Of a stretch of DNA of 64,000 nucleotides, positions 16,740 to 28,186 are shown in pieces. The stretch lies in contig NZ_STGJ01000001.1 in NCBI RefSeq assembly GCF_004919095.1, positions 1 through 64,000 on the forward strand, read 5' to 3'. A program made the position numbers and the translations under genes. The notes under the pieces were generated by a model. It saw nothing but the letters and a program-made list of their open reading frames with translations, was not told the origin of the DNA and made no database searches. Within the stretch, counting starts at the first letter, position 1, and each line of letters opens with the position of its first letter. The stretch is from Crenobacter intestini (GTDB taxonomy: Bacteria > Pseudomonadota > Gammaproteobacteria > Burkholderiales > Chromobacteriaceae).

Positions 16740-17156
16740 TCAGAGTTCGCCTGACGCGGAGCCCGTGCCGCCGGTGCGCTTCTCGATCAGGTGTTCGCAC
16801 ATCTGGCGCAGCGACTGCACCTCGCGGGTGACCACCCGGATGTCCTCGATCTGCTGCATCAGCAGCGCTTCGCGCTGGTTAAGGATCTTCAGGAATTCGA
16901 GCAGCTGCGGAGCATCGTCGCGCGCCGCGTCGTACAGGTCGAAGAGTTCGCGGATCTCCTGCAGCGTGAGCCCGATGCGTTTGCCGCGCAGGGTCAGCAG
17001 CAAGCGTGTGCGGTCGCGGCGCGAATAGATGCGGTGCTGGCCGCGCCGCTCCGGTGCGATCAGGCCCTGGTCTTCGTAGTGGCGGATGGTGCGGGTAGTG
17101 ACGTCGAATTCTCGCGCCAGCTCACTGATGGTGTAGGTTCTTTTGTTGTCGTCCAT
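16740..17156 (-). CDS. liuR: MerR-family regulator, LiuR-type
   Basis: 138 residues. The N-terminal winged helix (TYTISELAREFDVTTRTIRHYEDQG) and the ERRGQHRIYSRRDRTRLLLTLRGKR wing are near identical in layout to LiuR, the regulator of leucine/isovalerate (liu) genes in Proteobacteria. The coiled-coil dimer helix follows (about 80-120). There is no cysteine-rich metal-binding loop, so it is not a metal sensor; LiuR proteins respond to branched-chain acyl-CoA-type signals. It is divergent from the 3-hydroxyacyl-CoA dehydrogenase gene, with an operator in the shared 163-bp region, so autoregulation is possible. Confidence 0.85.
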   Translation of the reverse strand: MDDNKRTYTISELAREFDVTTRTIRHYEDQGLIAPERRGQHRIYSRRDRTRLLLTLRGKRIGLTLQEIRELFDLYDAARDDAPQLLEFLKILNQREALLMQQIEDIRVVTREVQSLRQMCEHLIEKRTGGTGSASGEL

Positions 17157-17254
17157 GTTGCTGCTCCGGATGGTTACACGATTCTATCGCGGTGCAATAT
17201 TTTGTGCTGCCCGCAACAGTACACTCGGTTTGACGCGAAGTCTGAATCCGTTGT

Positions 17255-17284
17255 TTGACGTTTACGTTCGCGTAAACATATATT
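17255..17284 (+). promoter_or_regulatory. Promoter with LiuR-type operator, copy 2
   Basis: TTGACG (17255-17260) and TATATT (17279-17284) are 18 bp apart. The spacer holds TTTACGTTCGCGTAAA (17261-17276), whose six-base arms are perfectly palindromic. An operator inside an over-long spacer is the classic MerR-family layout. It drives the 3-hydroxyacyl-CoA dehydrogenase gene starting at 17320. Confidence 0.7.
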
Positions 17285-17319
17285 AGCGTCATGACACGGC
17301 CAGGGTAAAGGGGCAGGCA

Positions 17320-18168
<849 letters not shown>

Positions 18169-18234
18169 GCGGCGTCGCACCGTGCAGGACAAATATCTTG
18201 CCACTGGCATTTTATTTGGCTAAGGTTGTTTTGG

Positions 18235-18250
18235 TTTACGTTAACGTCAA
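18235..18250. promoter_or_regulatory. LiuR-type operator, copy 3 (ligase/transporter operon)
   Basis: TTTACGTTAACGTCAA, 55 bp upstream of the acyl-CoA synthetase ATG at 18306. It overlaps possible promoter hexamers (TTGGTT at 18231 with TAATGG after 16 bp). It shares 14 of 16 bases with the copy in front of liuA in the same reading direction. Confidence 0.65.
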
Positions 18251-18305
18251 TGTAATGGTGTAGGGCCCGCAGAGGCCGCAAGTTCAAACACAAGGAGACA
18301 CCGGT

Positions 18306-20282
18306 ATGGCGAGCCCCTTTGACTTGCCCCAGCAAATCACCACGCAGGCCGGCACGGCTGCGGATACCTTCCCTCAGTTGTTGTGCCGGCATGCCCAGGA
18401 ACGGGCGGAGCGCCCCGCCATGCGCGAAAAGGACCTGGGCATCTGGCAAACCTGGAACTGGCGTCAGGTCGCCGACGAGGTGCGGGCGATGGCCTGCGGC
18501 CTCAATGTGCGCGGCGTGTCCCGCGGCGACCGGGTGGCGATCATCGGCGACAACCGTCCGCGCCTTTACTGGGCCATGCTGGCGGCGCAAAGCATCGGCG
18601 CGCTGCCGGTACCCCTCTATCAGGACGCGGTCGCCGACGAGATGGTGTTCTCCCTGCGCGACGCCGGCATCAGCGTGGCGGTGGTCGAGGACCAGGAGCA
18701 GGTCGACAAGCTGCTGGAGATCCGCGAGCAGTTGCCTGCGCTGCACACCATCGTCTACGACGACACGCGCGGCCTGCGCCACTACGACGCGACAGGCCTT
18801 CTGAGCATGGACGCCCTGCTGGGCGAGGGCCGGGTCTTCCACGAGCAGCACCCGGCCTTTTTCCAGCTGAGTGTCGAGGCCGGGCAGGGGCATGACCTCG
18901 CGATCATGCTGTATACCTCGGGGACGACCGGCCAGCCCAAGGGGGTCGTGCATACCTTCGACAGCATGATCCACACCGCGCGCGCGGCCGCTGCGATGGA
19001 AGGGCTGACCGACCGCGAGGAGGTGCTGGCCTACCTGCCGATGGCGTGGGTCGGCGACAACCTGTTCTCGTTCTCGCAGTCCATGGTGTGCGGCTTCTGC
19101 GTCAGCTGTCCGGAGTCGTCGACGACCGTGATGACCGACATGCGCGAGATCGGGCCGACCTATTACTTTGCGCCGCCGCGCGTGTTCGAGAACCTGCTCA
19201 CCCAGGTCACCATCCGCATGGAGGACGCCGGCCGCATCAAGCGCGCGCTGTTTCGCTACTTCATGGCGCACGCGCGCAAGGTCGGCGTCAGGATCGTCGA
19301 CAAGGAGCCGGTCGGCTTCTGGGACAGGCTGGGCTACCGGCTCGGCGACTGGCTGGTCTACGGACCGGTCAAGAACGTGCTGGGTTTCTCGCGCATCCGC
19401 CTCGCGTATACCGCGGGCGAGGCGATCGGCCCCGAGCTCTTCGCCTTCTACCGCGCGCTCAACATCAACATCAAGCAGCTGTACGGCTCGACCGAAGCCT
19501 ACGTGATGGTGTGCGTGCAGCCCAACGGCGAGGTGCGCGCCGATACGGTCGGCAAGCCGGCGCCGGGCGTCGAGGTGCGCATCGACGACAAGGGCGAGGT
19601 GCTGTTCCGCGGGCCGGGCGTGTTCCACAGCTACTGGCAGCGCGCGGACGCCACCGCCGAGACCCGCAATGCCGAGGGCTGGGTGCACACCGGCGACGCG
19701 GGTTTCATCGACGACGCCGGCCACCTGAGGATCATCGACCGCGCCAAAGACGTCGGCCGCCTGACCGACGGTACGCTGTTCGCGCCGAAATATCCGGAGA
19801 ACAAGCTCAAGTTCTTCCCCTTCATCAAGGAGGTGGTCGCCTTCGGCGACGGGCGCGAGCATGCCGCCGCCTTCATCAATATCGACATCGAGGCTGTCGG
19901 CAACTGGGCCGAGCGGCGGGGTCTCGCGTACAGCGGTTACACCGACCTTGCCGCGCAGGACGCGGTGTACGAACTGGTGCGCGACTGCGTCGAGCAGGTG
20001 AACGAGAGCCTGTCGGCGGACAGCCGGTTGTCCGGTTCGCAGATCAGCCGCTTCCTGGTGCTGCACAAGGAGCTGGACGCCGACGACGGCGAGCTGACCC
20101 GTACCCGCAAGGTGAGGCGCCGCTTCATCGCCGAGCGCTACGCGCCGCTGGTCGACGCGCTGTACAGCGACGCCAGCCGCGGTGTCATCGAAACCGAAGT
20201 GCGCTTCGAAGACGGCCGCAGCGGCCGCCTGAGCGCCGACCTCAAGATCGAAACCGCCCGCACCTACCCGCGGGCAGCCTGA
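18306..20282 (+). CDS. AMP-forming long-chain-type acyl-CoA synthetase
   Basis: 658 residues of the ANL superfamily. The P-loop is YTSGTTGQPKG (203-213); YGSTEA, HTGDAGFIDD and RIIDRAKDVGRL follow, and LTRTRKVRRR near the C-terminus is in the ACSL-type position. It activates a carboxylic acid to its CoA thioester via acyl-AMP in the cytoplasm. It is the first gene after a LiuR-type operator and is followed 12 bp later by livG, so an acid imported by the ABC system is the natural substrate guess. The real acid (branched-chain, phenyl-alkanoic, isoprenoid) cannot be read from sequence. Confidence 0.85.
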   Translation: MASPFDLPQQITTQAGTAADTFPQLLCRHAQERAERPAMREKDLGIWQTWNWRQVADEVRAMACGLNVRGVSRGDRVAIIGDNRPRLYWAMLAAQSIGALPVPLYQDAVADEMVFSLRDAGISVAVVEDQEQVDKLLEIREQLPALHTIVYDDTRGLRHYDATGLLSMDALLGEGRVFHEQHPAFFQLSVEAGQGHDLAIMLYTSGTTGQPKGVVHTFDSMIHTARAAAAMEGLTDREEVLAYLPMAWVGDNLFSFSQSMVCGFCVSCPESSTTVMTDMREIGPTYYFAPPRVFENLLTQVTIRMEDAGRIKRALFRYFMAHARKVGVRIVDKEPVGFWDRLGYRLGDWLVYGPVKNVLGFSRIRLAYTAGEAIGPELFAFYRALNINIKQLYGSTEAYVMVCVQPNGEVRADTVGKPAPGVEVRIDDKGEVLFRGPGVFHSYWQRADATAETRNAEGWVHTGDAGFIDDAGHLRIIDRAKDVGRLTDGTLFAPKYPENKLKFFPFIKEVVAFGDGREHAAAFINIDIEAVGNWAERRGLAYSGYTDLAAQDAVYELVRDCVEQVNESLSADSRLSGSQISRFLVLHKELDADDGELTRTRKVRRRFIAERYAPLVDALYSDASRGVIETEVRFEDGRSGRLSADLKIETARTYPRAA

Positions 20283-20294
20283 GGAAGCGAGCCC

Positions 20295-21083
20295 ATGAAT
20301 CCCAACCGCAGGATCGGCGACGTCGTGCTGGAAGCCAGCCATATCTCCTTGCGCTTCGGCGGCGTGAAGGCGCTGACCGACATCAGCCTGGACGTGCGCG
20401 AGCACGAAGTACTCGCCATCATCGGCCCGAACGGGGCCGGCAAGAGTTCGATGCTCAACGTGATCAACGGGGTGTACCACCCGCAAGAGGGCGAGGTGCG
20501 CTACCGCGGCCAGGTACGCCAACGGATGAGCGCGCACCTGGCCGCCCGCCAGGGCATCGCCCGTACCTTCCAGAACATCGCGCTGTTCAAGGGCATGAGC
20601 GTGCTCGACAACATCATGACCGGGCGCCAGCACAAGCTGCACGCGAGCCTCTTGGAGCGCGCGCTGTGGTGGGGGCGGGCCGAGCGCGAGGAGCTGCGCG
20701 AGCGGTGCCGGGTCGAGGAAATCATCGACTTCCTCGAGATCCAGCATATCCGCAAGACGCCGGTCGGCCGGCTGCCCTACGGCCTGCAAAAGCGGGTCGA
20801 ACTGGGGCGTGCGCTGGCGATGGAGCCGACGCTGCTGCTGCTGGACGAGCCGATGGCCGGGATGAACGTCGAGGAAAAGCAGGACATGTGCCGCTTCATC
20901 CTCGACGTGAACGACGAGTTCGGCACCACCATCGTGCTGATCGAGCACGACATGGGCGTGGTGATGGACATCTCCGACCGGGTCGTGGTGCTCGACTACG
21001 GCAAGAAGATCGGCGACGGCGCCCCGGACGAGGTCAAGCACAACCCGGACGTGATCGCCGCCTACCTGGGCACCGCCCACTAA
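20295..21083 (+). CDS. livG: LIV-type ABC transporter ATPase, LivG-like
   Basis: 262 residues. Walker A is GPNGAGKSS (44-52), the Q-loop region is GIARTFQNIALFKGMSV, the signature is the LivG-style LPYGLQKRVELGRALAMEP, and Walker B is LLLLDEPMAG with a following EHDMGVVMD switch His. It is a cytoplasmic ATPase of the hydrophobic amino acid (HAAT) family working with LivF and the LivH/LivM membrane pair encoded just downstream. The gene starts 12 bp after the synthetase. Confidence 0.9.
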   Translation: MNPNRRIGDVVLEASHISLRFGGVKALTDISLDVREHEVLAIIGPNGAGKSSMLNVINGVYHPQEGEVRYRGQVRQRMSAHLAARQGIARTFQNIALFKGMSVLDNIMTGRQHKLHASLLERALWWGRAEREELRERCRVEEIIDFLEIQHIRKTPVGRLPYGLQKRVELGRALAMEPTLLLLDEPMAGMNVEEKQDMCRFILDVNDEFGTTIVLIEHDMGVVMDISDRVVVLDYGKKIGDGAPDEVKHNPDVIAAYLGTAH

Positions 21084-21104
21084 GCCCAAAGCGAGGAAGA
21101 CGAC

Positions 21105-21986
21105 ATGCAGTTTTTTATCGAAGTGCTGGTCGGCGGCCTGCTCGCCGGGGTCATGTATTCGCTGGTCGCGCTCGGCTTCGTGCTGATCTACAAGGCTTCC
21201 GGCGTGTTCAATTTCGCGCAGGGCGCGCTGGTGCTGTTCGCCGCGCTGACCTTCGTCAGCCTGCAGGCGATGGGCCTGTCGTTCTGGCTGAGCATGGCGG
21301 CGACGCTGGTCATCATGGTCGGCATGGGGGTCGCCATCGAGCGGGTGGTGCTGCGCCCGCTGGTCAACCAGCCGCCGATCGCACTCTTTATGGCGACCAT
21401 CGGCCTGTCCTTCTTCATCGAGGGGCTGGCGCAGATGGTGTGGGGCACCGAGGTGCACGGGCTGGAGCTTGGCATCGCCGACGAGCCTTTCGAGGTCGGT
21501 GGCGTGTTCATCTCCAAGTTCGACCTGTTCGCCGCCGGGCTGTCGGCCTTGCTGGTCGCCGCGCTCGCGCTGTTCTTCCAGTACACCAAGCTGGGCCGTG
21601 CACTGCGCGCGGTGGCGGACGACCACCAGGCCGCGCTGTCGGTCGGCATCCCGCTGCAGCATATCTGGGCGGTGGTGTGGGGGGTGGCGGGCTTTGTCGC
21701 GCTGGTGTCTGGCCTGCTGTGGGGCTCGCGCCTCGGCGTGCAGTTCGCGCTGACGCTGGTCGTGCTCAAGGCGCTGCCGGTGCTGATCCTGGGCGGTTTC
21801 ACTTCGGTTCCCGGCGCCATTGTCGGCGGCCTGATCGTTGGCGCCGGCGAGAAGCTGGCCGAGGTCTACCTCGGGCCCTACTTGTCCGGCGGCATTGAAA
21901 ACTGGTTCCCCTACATGCTGGCGCTGGTCTTCCTGTTGATCCGCCCCGAAGGCCTGTTCGGCGAGCGCCACATCGAGCGCGTCTAG
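21105..21986 (+). CDS. livH: LIV-type ABC permease, LivH-like
   Basis: 293 residues with about eight hydrophobic helices, starting FFIEVLVGGLLAGVMYSLVA and including the family segments ALGFVLIYKASGVFNFAQGA and LGRALRAVADDHQAALSVGI (the coupling region). The closing part ends in RPEGLFGERHIERV. It sits in the inner membrane with LivM. AGCGAGGAAGA precedes ATG. The order G-H-M-binding protein-F is common for HAAT systems that carry acids or aromatic compounds as well as true branched-chain amino acids. Confidence 0.9.
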   Translation: MQFFIEVLVGGLLAGVMYSLVALGFVLIYKASGVFNFAQGALVLFAALTFVSLQAMGLSFWLSMAATLVIMVGMGVAIERVVLRPLVNQPPIALFMATIGLSFFIEGLAQMVWGTEVHGLELGIADEPFEVGGVFISKFDLFAAGLSALLVAALALFFQYTKLGRALRAVADDHQAALSVGIPLQHIWAVVWGVAGFVALVSGLLWGSRLGVQFALTLVVLKALPVLILGGFTSVPGAIVGGLIVGAGEKLAEVYLGPYLSGGIENWFPYMLALVFLLIRPEGLFGERHIERV

Positions 21987-22006
21987 CTCATTCTGGAGAG
22001 AAACCC

Positions 22007-23071
22007 ATGTTCTATCGTGAATCCGGCCAGTTCAAGACCAGCTACCGCGCCGACAGCGTCATCTTCCCCATCCTGCAGGACCGCCTGTTTGTCGGCGCGC
22101 TGCTGCTGGCCGCGCTGGTGGTGGTGCCGGCGCTGGCGTCGGACTACCTACTCTCCGGCATCCTGATCCCGTTTTTGGTGCTGTCGCTCGCCGCGCTCGG
22201 CCTCAACATCCTGACCGGCTACGCGGGCCAGCTCTCGCTGGGGTCGGCGGCCTTCATGGCGGTCGGCGCGTTCGCCACCTACAACTTCATGCTGCGCATC
22301 CCGGGGCTCCCGCTGATCGCGGCCATGCTGCTGGGCGGGCTGGTCGCCGCCGTCGTCGGTGTCGCCTTCGGCCTGCCGTCGTTGCGCATCAAGGGGTTTT
22401 ACCTGGCGGTGGCGACACTCGCCGCGCAGTTCTTCATCGAGTGGGCGCTGACCAAGTTCGGCTGGTTCACCAACTACTCGAGCTCGGGGGTGATCAGCGT
22501 GTCCGAGCTGCAGGTGTTCGGCATCGCGCTGGACACCCCGGCGAGCAAGTACGTGTTCACCCTGCTGGTGGTCGCGGTGCTCGCGCTGGCGGCCAAGAAC
22601 CTGGTGCGCTCGGGCCTGGGGCGGGCGTGGATGGCGGTGCGCGACATGGACGTCGCCGCCGAGGTGATCGGTATCCCGATGCTCAAAACCAAGCTGACCG
22701 CGTTTGCCGTGAGTTCGTTCTACTGCGGCGTCGCCGGCAGCCTGTGGGCCTTCGTGCTCCTGGGGACGGTCGACCCGCAGGCCTTCGATCTGCACCGCTC
22801 GTTCCAGATCCTGTTCATGATCATCATCGGCGGCGTCGGCTCCATCCTGGGCTCCTTCCTCGGCGCGGCCTTCATCGTGCTGTTGCCCATCGTGCTCAAC
22901 CAGGCCGGCCAGCTGTTGCACGGCGCGGTCAGCACTTCCTTCCTCTCCAACCTGGAGATGATGATCTTCGGCGGGCTGATCATCTTCTTCCTGATCGTCG
23001 AGCCTTTGGGCCTCGCCCGGCTGTGGCAGATCGCCAAGGAAAAGCTGCGCCTGTGGCCCTTCCCGCACTGA
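22007..23071 (+). CDS. livM: LIV-type ABC permease, LivM-like
   Basis: 354 residues, multiple membrane helices. Family segments are ALGLNILTGYAGQLSLGSAAF (shortened here), LPSLRIKGFYLAVATLA and GLGRAWMAVRDMDVAAEVIG (coupling helix), then IIGGVGSILGSFLGAAFIVL. About 35 residues precede the first helix, longer than minimal LivM. GGAGAGAAA lies 7 bp before the ATG. It pairs with the upstream LivH-like permease. Confidence 0.9.
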   Translation: MFYRESGQFKTSYRADSVIFPILQDRLFVGALLLAALVVVPALASDYLLSGILIPFLVLSLAALGLNILTGYAGQLSLGSAAFMAVGAFATYNFMLRIPGLPLIAAMLLGGLVAAVVGVAFGLPSLRIKGFYLAVATLAAQFFIEWALTKFGWFTNYSSSGVISVSELQVFGIALDTPASKYVFTLLVVAVLALAAKNLVRSGLGRAWMAVRDMDVAAEVIGIPMLKTKLTAFAVSSFYCGVAGSLWAFVLLGTVDPQAFDLHRSFQILFMIIIGGVGSILGSFLGAAFIVLLPIVLNQAGQLLHGAVSTSFLSNLEMMIFGGLIIFFLIVEPLGLARLWQIAKEKLRLWPFPH

Positions 23072-23126
23072 TAGTTCCCACCCCGATGTTTGTCGCTGCA
23101 CCCACGATTCCAAGAGGAGAAACGCC

Positions 23127-24434
23127 ATGCAGAAACGTCTGCTTGCCCTGTCCCTGGGCCTGGTCTTTGCCGGTTCCGCCTTTGCGGCCGAACAATTCGT
23201 GCCGGTACCGAGCTACCGCGTCGGACCGTACGCGTCCGGCGGTGCCAAGTACTACGGCGGGATGATCGACTACCTCAACTACGTCAACCTGAAGGAGGGC
23301 GGTGTCGGCGGCGTCAAGCTCGCCTACGAGGAGTGCGAGACCGAGTACAAGAACGACCGCGGCGTCGAGTGTTACGAGCGCCTGAAGAAAAAGGGCGCGA
23401 CCGGCGCGTCGGCGTTCAACTTCATGTCGACCGGCATCACCTACGCGACGATGGACCGCGCCGACAAGGACAAGATCCCGCTGATGACCATCGGCTTCGG
23501 CCGTGCCGACGCCAAGGACGGCAGCGTGTTCCCCTACGTGTTCCCGCTGGTGACCAGCTACTGGAGCCAGGCGACCGCCAAGATCCAGTTCATCGGCCAG
23601 CGCCTGGGCGGCATGGACAAGCTCAAGGGCAAGAAGCTCGTCAACCTGTACCACGGCTCGGCCTACGGCAAGGAGACGCTGCCGGTGCTGGAGGCGATGG
23701 CGAAGAAGTACGGCTTCGAGCTCGTCAACGTCGAGGTGCCGGCGCCGGGCACCGAGCAGCAGTCGCAATGGCTGGAAGTGCGCCGCCAGCAGCCCGATTT
23801 CGTGCTGTTGCGCAGCTGGGGCGTGATGACGCCGGCCGCGATCAAGGCGGCGACCAAGGTCGGCTTCCCGCGCGACAAGATCATCTCCAACTGGTGGGGC
23901 GGCTCGGAAGAGGACGTGATCCCGGCCGGCGAAGCCGCCAAGGGCTATATCGCTGGCAGTTTCGCCGCCGACGGCAAGCAGTTCCCGCTGATCCAGGACA
24001 TCGAGAAAACCCTTTACGCGCAGGGCAAGGGCAACCTCTCCGACACGGGTTCGATCGGCACCGTCAACTATAACCGCGGCGTGGTGGGCGGGGTGATGCT
24101 GGTCGAGGCGATCCGTGTGGCGCAGGGCAAGTACGGCAAGAAGCCGCTGACCGGCGAGCAGATCCGCTGGGGCTTCGAGAATCTGAACATCGACGCGGCG
24201 CGCCAGAAGGCGCTGGGCATCAGCAATATGGTGCCGCCGCTGAAGACCTCGTGCAGCAACCATGAAGGCTCGGGCTACACCCGCTTCATGCAGTGGGACG
24301 GCAAGGACTGGAAGCCGGTGTCGAACTGGATCCCGGCCGACCGTTCCGTGCTCGACCCGATGGTCAAGGCCAGCGCGGCCAAGTACGCACAAGAGAAGGG
24401 CATCACCCCGCGCGATTGCAGCAAGGAAAAGTAA
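23127..24434 (+). CDS. Periplasmic substrate-binding protein of the LIV-type ABC system
   Basis: 435 residues. A Sec signal peptide (MQKRLLALSLGLVFAGSAFA) ends at A-A/EQF. The mature protein is a type-1 periplasmic binding fold (GGVKLAYEECETEYKNDRGV; VPAPGTEQQSQWLEVRRQQP; ISNWWGGSEEDVIP). It is longer than LivK/LivJ (about 345 mature residues) and does not carry their typical amino acid pocket segments, so the ligand may not be a plain branched-chain amino acid. Acidic or aromatic acids are candidates given the two CoA-ligase-like neighbours. AGAGGAGAA precedes ATG. Confidence 0.87.
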   Translation: MQKRLLALSLGLVFAGSAFAAEQFVPVPSYRVGPYASGGAKYYGGMIDYLNYVNLKEGGVGGVKLAYEECETEYKNDRGVECYERLKKKGATGASAFNFMSTGITYATMDRADKDKIPLMTIGFGRADAKDGSVFPYVFPLVTSYWSQATAKIQFIGQRLGGMDKLKGKKLVNLYHGSAYGKETLPVLEAMAKKYGFELVNVEVPAPGTEQQSQWLEVRRQQPDFVLLRSWGVMTPAAIKAATKVGFPRDKIISNWWGGSEEDVIPAGEAAKGYIAGSFAADGKQFPLIQDIEKTLYAQGKGNLSDTGSIGTVNYNRGVVGGVMLVEAIRVAQGKYGKKPLTGEQIRWGFENLNIDAARQKALGISNMVPPLKTSCSNHEGSGYTRFMQWDGKDWKPVSNWIPADRSVLDPMVKASAAKYAQEKGITPRDCSKEK

Positions 24435-24486
24435 GTCAGGCCCGGCGCCGTGCCGGCAGGCACGGCGCCCCATCAGGAGACGCAGC

Positions 24487-25338
24487 ATGCAGACAGCCAC
24501 CGCCACGGTGACAGCCGCCCATCCAGAGGTCGCGTCGCCCTTTTTGTTGTCGGTCAACAATATCGAGGTGATCTACAACCACGTGATCCTCGTCCTGAAG
24601 GGGGTGTCGCTGGACGTGCCCGAAGGCCGCATCGTCGCCTTGCTGGGCGCCAACGGCGCGGGCAAGTCCACCACGCTCAAGGCGATCTCCAACCTGCTCT
24701 CAAGCGAGCGGGGCAACGTCACCAAGGGCAGCATCGAGTTCCGCGGCGAGCGCATCGAAGCGCTGTCGCCCGACGCGCTGGTCAAGCGTGGCGTGATCCA
24801 GGTGATGGAGGGGCGGCATTGCTTCGGCCACCTGACCGTCGAGGAGAACCTGCTGACCGGCGCGTACACCCGGCGTGCGGGCCGCGGCGAGATCGCGGCG
24901 TCGCTGGAGAAGGTCTACCACTATTTCCCGCGCCTGAAGGAGCGCCGGCAGAGCCAGGCCGGCTACACCTCGGGCGGCGAGCAGCAGATGGTCGCGGTCG
25001 GCCGCGCGCTGATGGCCTGCCCGCAGATGATCTTGCTGGACGAGCCCTCGATGGGGCTGGCGCCGCAGATCGTCGAGGAAATCTTCGAGATCGTCCGCGA
25101 GCTCAACCAGAAGGAGCGGGTCAGCTTCCTGCTGGCCGAACAAAATACCAGCATCGCGCTCAGGTACGCCGACTACGGCTACATCCTGGAGAACGGCCGC
25201 GTGGTGATGGACGGCGAGGCCGCCGCGCTCGCCAGCAACGAGGACGTCAAGGAGTTCTACCTGGGCCTGGGCGGCGAGGGGCGCAAGAGCTTCCGCGAGG
25301 TCAAGCACTACCGCCGCCGCAAGCGTTGGCTGGCCTGA
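24487..25338 (+). CDS. livF: LIV-type ABC transporter ATPase, LivF-like
   Basis: 283 residues. Walker A is GANGAGKST (54-62), the LivF-type QVMEGRHCFGHLTVEENL follows, the signature is TSGGEQQMVAVGRALM (near 160) and Walker B is MILLDEPSMGLAP. About 20 extra residues sit before the core and a basic tail (FREVKHYRRRKRWLA) after it, so it is longer than LivF (about 235). Operon position: 52 bp after the binding-protein gene and 10 bp before the PaaK-like gene. CAGGAGACG precedes ATG. Confidence 0.9.
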   Translation: MQTATATVTAAHPEVASPFLLSVNNIEVIYNHVILVLKGVSLDVPEGRIVALLGANGAGKSTTLKAISNLLSSERGNVTKGSIEFRGERIEALSPDALVKRGVIQVMEGRHCFGHLTVEENLLTGAYTRRAGRGEIAASLEKVYHYFPRLKERRQSQAGYTSGGEQQMVAVGRALMACPQMILLDEPSMGLAPQIVEEIFEIVRELNQKERVSFLLAEQNTSIALRYADYGYILENGRVVMDGEAAALASNEDVKEFYLGLGGEGRKSFREVKHYRRRKRWLA

Positions 25339-25348
25339 GGAGGACGCG

Positions 25349-26569
25349 ATGCACGACCCACGCGAATACCGCAGCATGGCCGAACGCGAGGCCGAATGGT
25401 TCGCGCGCCTGCCCGCACAACTGGCCTTCGCCCGCGAGCACAGCCCGGCGTACCGGCGCCTCTTCGCCGGCGTCGACCTGTCACTCGTCAACAGCTGGTC
25501 GGCGCTGGCCAGCCTGCCGCTGACGCGCAAGTCCGCGTTGCCGGAAGAGCAGGCCGAGCTGCCGCCCTTTGCCGGTTACGCGACCTGCGCGCCGGGCGAA
25601 GCGGGGCGGGTGTTCGCCTCGCCCGGCCCGATCTTCGAGCCGCAAGGCGAGGGCGCCGACCCCTGGCGGATGCGCCGCGCGTGCCAGGCGGCAGGCTTCG
25701 CGCCCGGCTTCCTGGTGCACAACAGTTTCGCCTACCACCTGACCCCCGGCGGATTCATGCTGGACCTGGGCTGCCAGGCCGCCGGTTGCGCGGTGTTCCC
25801 GGCCGGGCCCGGCCAGACCGAGCTGCAGGTGGGTGCGATGCGGGCGCTGCAGCCCGACGCCTACGTCGGCACGCCGTCCTTCCTGGCCATCCTGCTCGAG
25901 CGCGCGCGCGACGCGGGCGTGCCGCTCCCCAGGCTCAAACGCGCGCTGGTCAGCGGCGAAGCGTTGCCAGCCGCCTTGCGCGAGCAACTGACCGGGTTCG
26001 GCGTGACGGCCTACCAGTGCTACGCCAGCGCCGACCTGGGGCTGATCGCGTACGAGGGCGTGCCCGGCGGCGGGCTTATCTGCGACGAGGACATCCTGGT
26101 CGAGATCGTGTGCCCGGGCACAGGCGAGCCGGTGCCCTTCGGCGAGGTGGGCGAGGTGGTGGTCACCACCTTGCAGCGCAGCTACCCGCTGGTGCGCTTC
26201 GCCACCGGCGACTTGTCAGCCTTCTCGCCCGAGCTTAGCCCGTGCGGGCGCAGCGGGCGGGTGTTGCGGGGCTGGCTCGGCCGCGCCGACCAGACCGCCA
26301 AGGTGCGCGGCCTGTTCGTCCACCCCGCGCAGCTTGCTGCCCTGCAAAAGCGCGTTCCCGAAGTGGGGCGCTTGCGCCTGGAAGTTAGCCGGGCCGGCGC
26401 CCAGGACACCCTGACGCTGAAGGCCGAGTGCGCGGATACGCCGGCGCTGCTTGACGCGCTCTCGACCGGCTTTCGCGAGCTGACCCAGTTGCGCGCCGAC
26501 GTCGTCGCCGTGTTGCCCGGCAGCCTGCCCGCGGACGGCAAGGTGATCGACGATTGCCGCAGCCACTGA
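25349..26569 (+). CDS. PaaK-family AMP-binding protein with degenerate P-loop
   Basis: 406 residues resembling phenylacetate-CoA ligase: [64 protein letters not shown] and [16 protein letters not shown] follow PaaK. At the place of the adenylation P-loop (SSGTTGKPT in PaaK) residues 89-98 read [10 protein letters not shown], so the canonical ATP-phosphate loop is missing. It is the last gene of the ligase/transporter run and starts 10 bp after livF. It may use an altered loop or may have become a non-adenylating partner. The family assignment is firm, the activity is not. Confidence 0.75.
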   Translation: MHDPREYRSMAEREAEWFARLPAQLAFAREHSPAYRRLFAGVDLSLVNSWSALASLPLTRKSALPEEQAELPPFAGYATCAPGEAGRVFASPGPIFEPQGEGADPWRMRRACQAAGFAPGFLVHNSFAYHLTPGGFMLDLGCQAAGCAVFPAGPGQTELQVGAMRALQPDAYVGTPSFLAILLERARDAGVPLPRLKRALVSGEALPAALREQLTGFGVTAYQCYASADLGLIAYEGVPGGGLICDEDILVEIVCPGTGEPVPFGEVGEVVVTTLQRSYPLVRFATGDLSAFSPELSPCGRSGRVLRGWLGRADQTAKVRGLFVHPAQLAALQKRVPEVGRLRLEVSRAGAQDTLTLKAECADTPALLDALSTGFRELTQLRADVVAVLPGSLPADGKVIDDCRSH

Positions 26570-26639
26570 ACCTGACAACAAGACGCGTGTGCCCGGGCAG
26601 TGCCCAGGCGGCGCGCGGCAACACACGGAGAAACACACC

Positions 26640-28181
<1,542 letters not shown>

Positions 28182-28186
28182 ACCGC

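Noticed and set aside
26570-26639. LiuR operator in front of mmsA
   Set aside because: The gap contains TGCCCGGGCA-type GC repeats but no TTTACGT..CGT.AA element on either strand.
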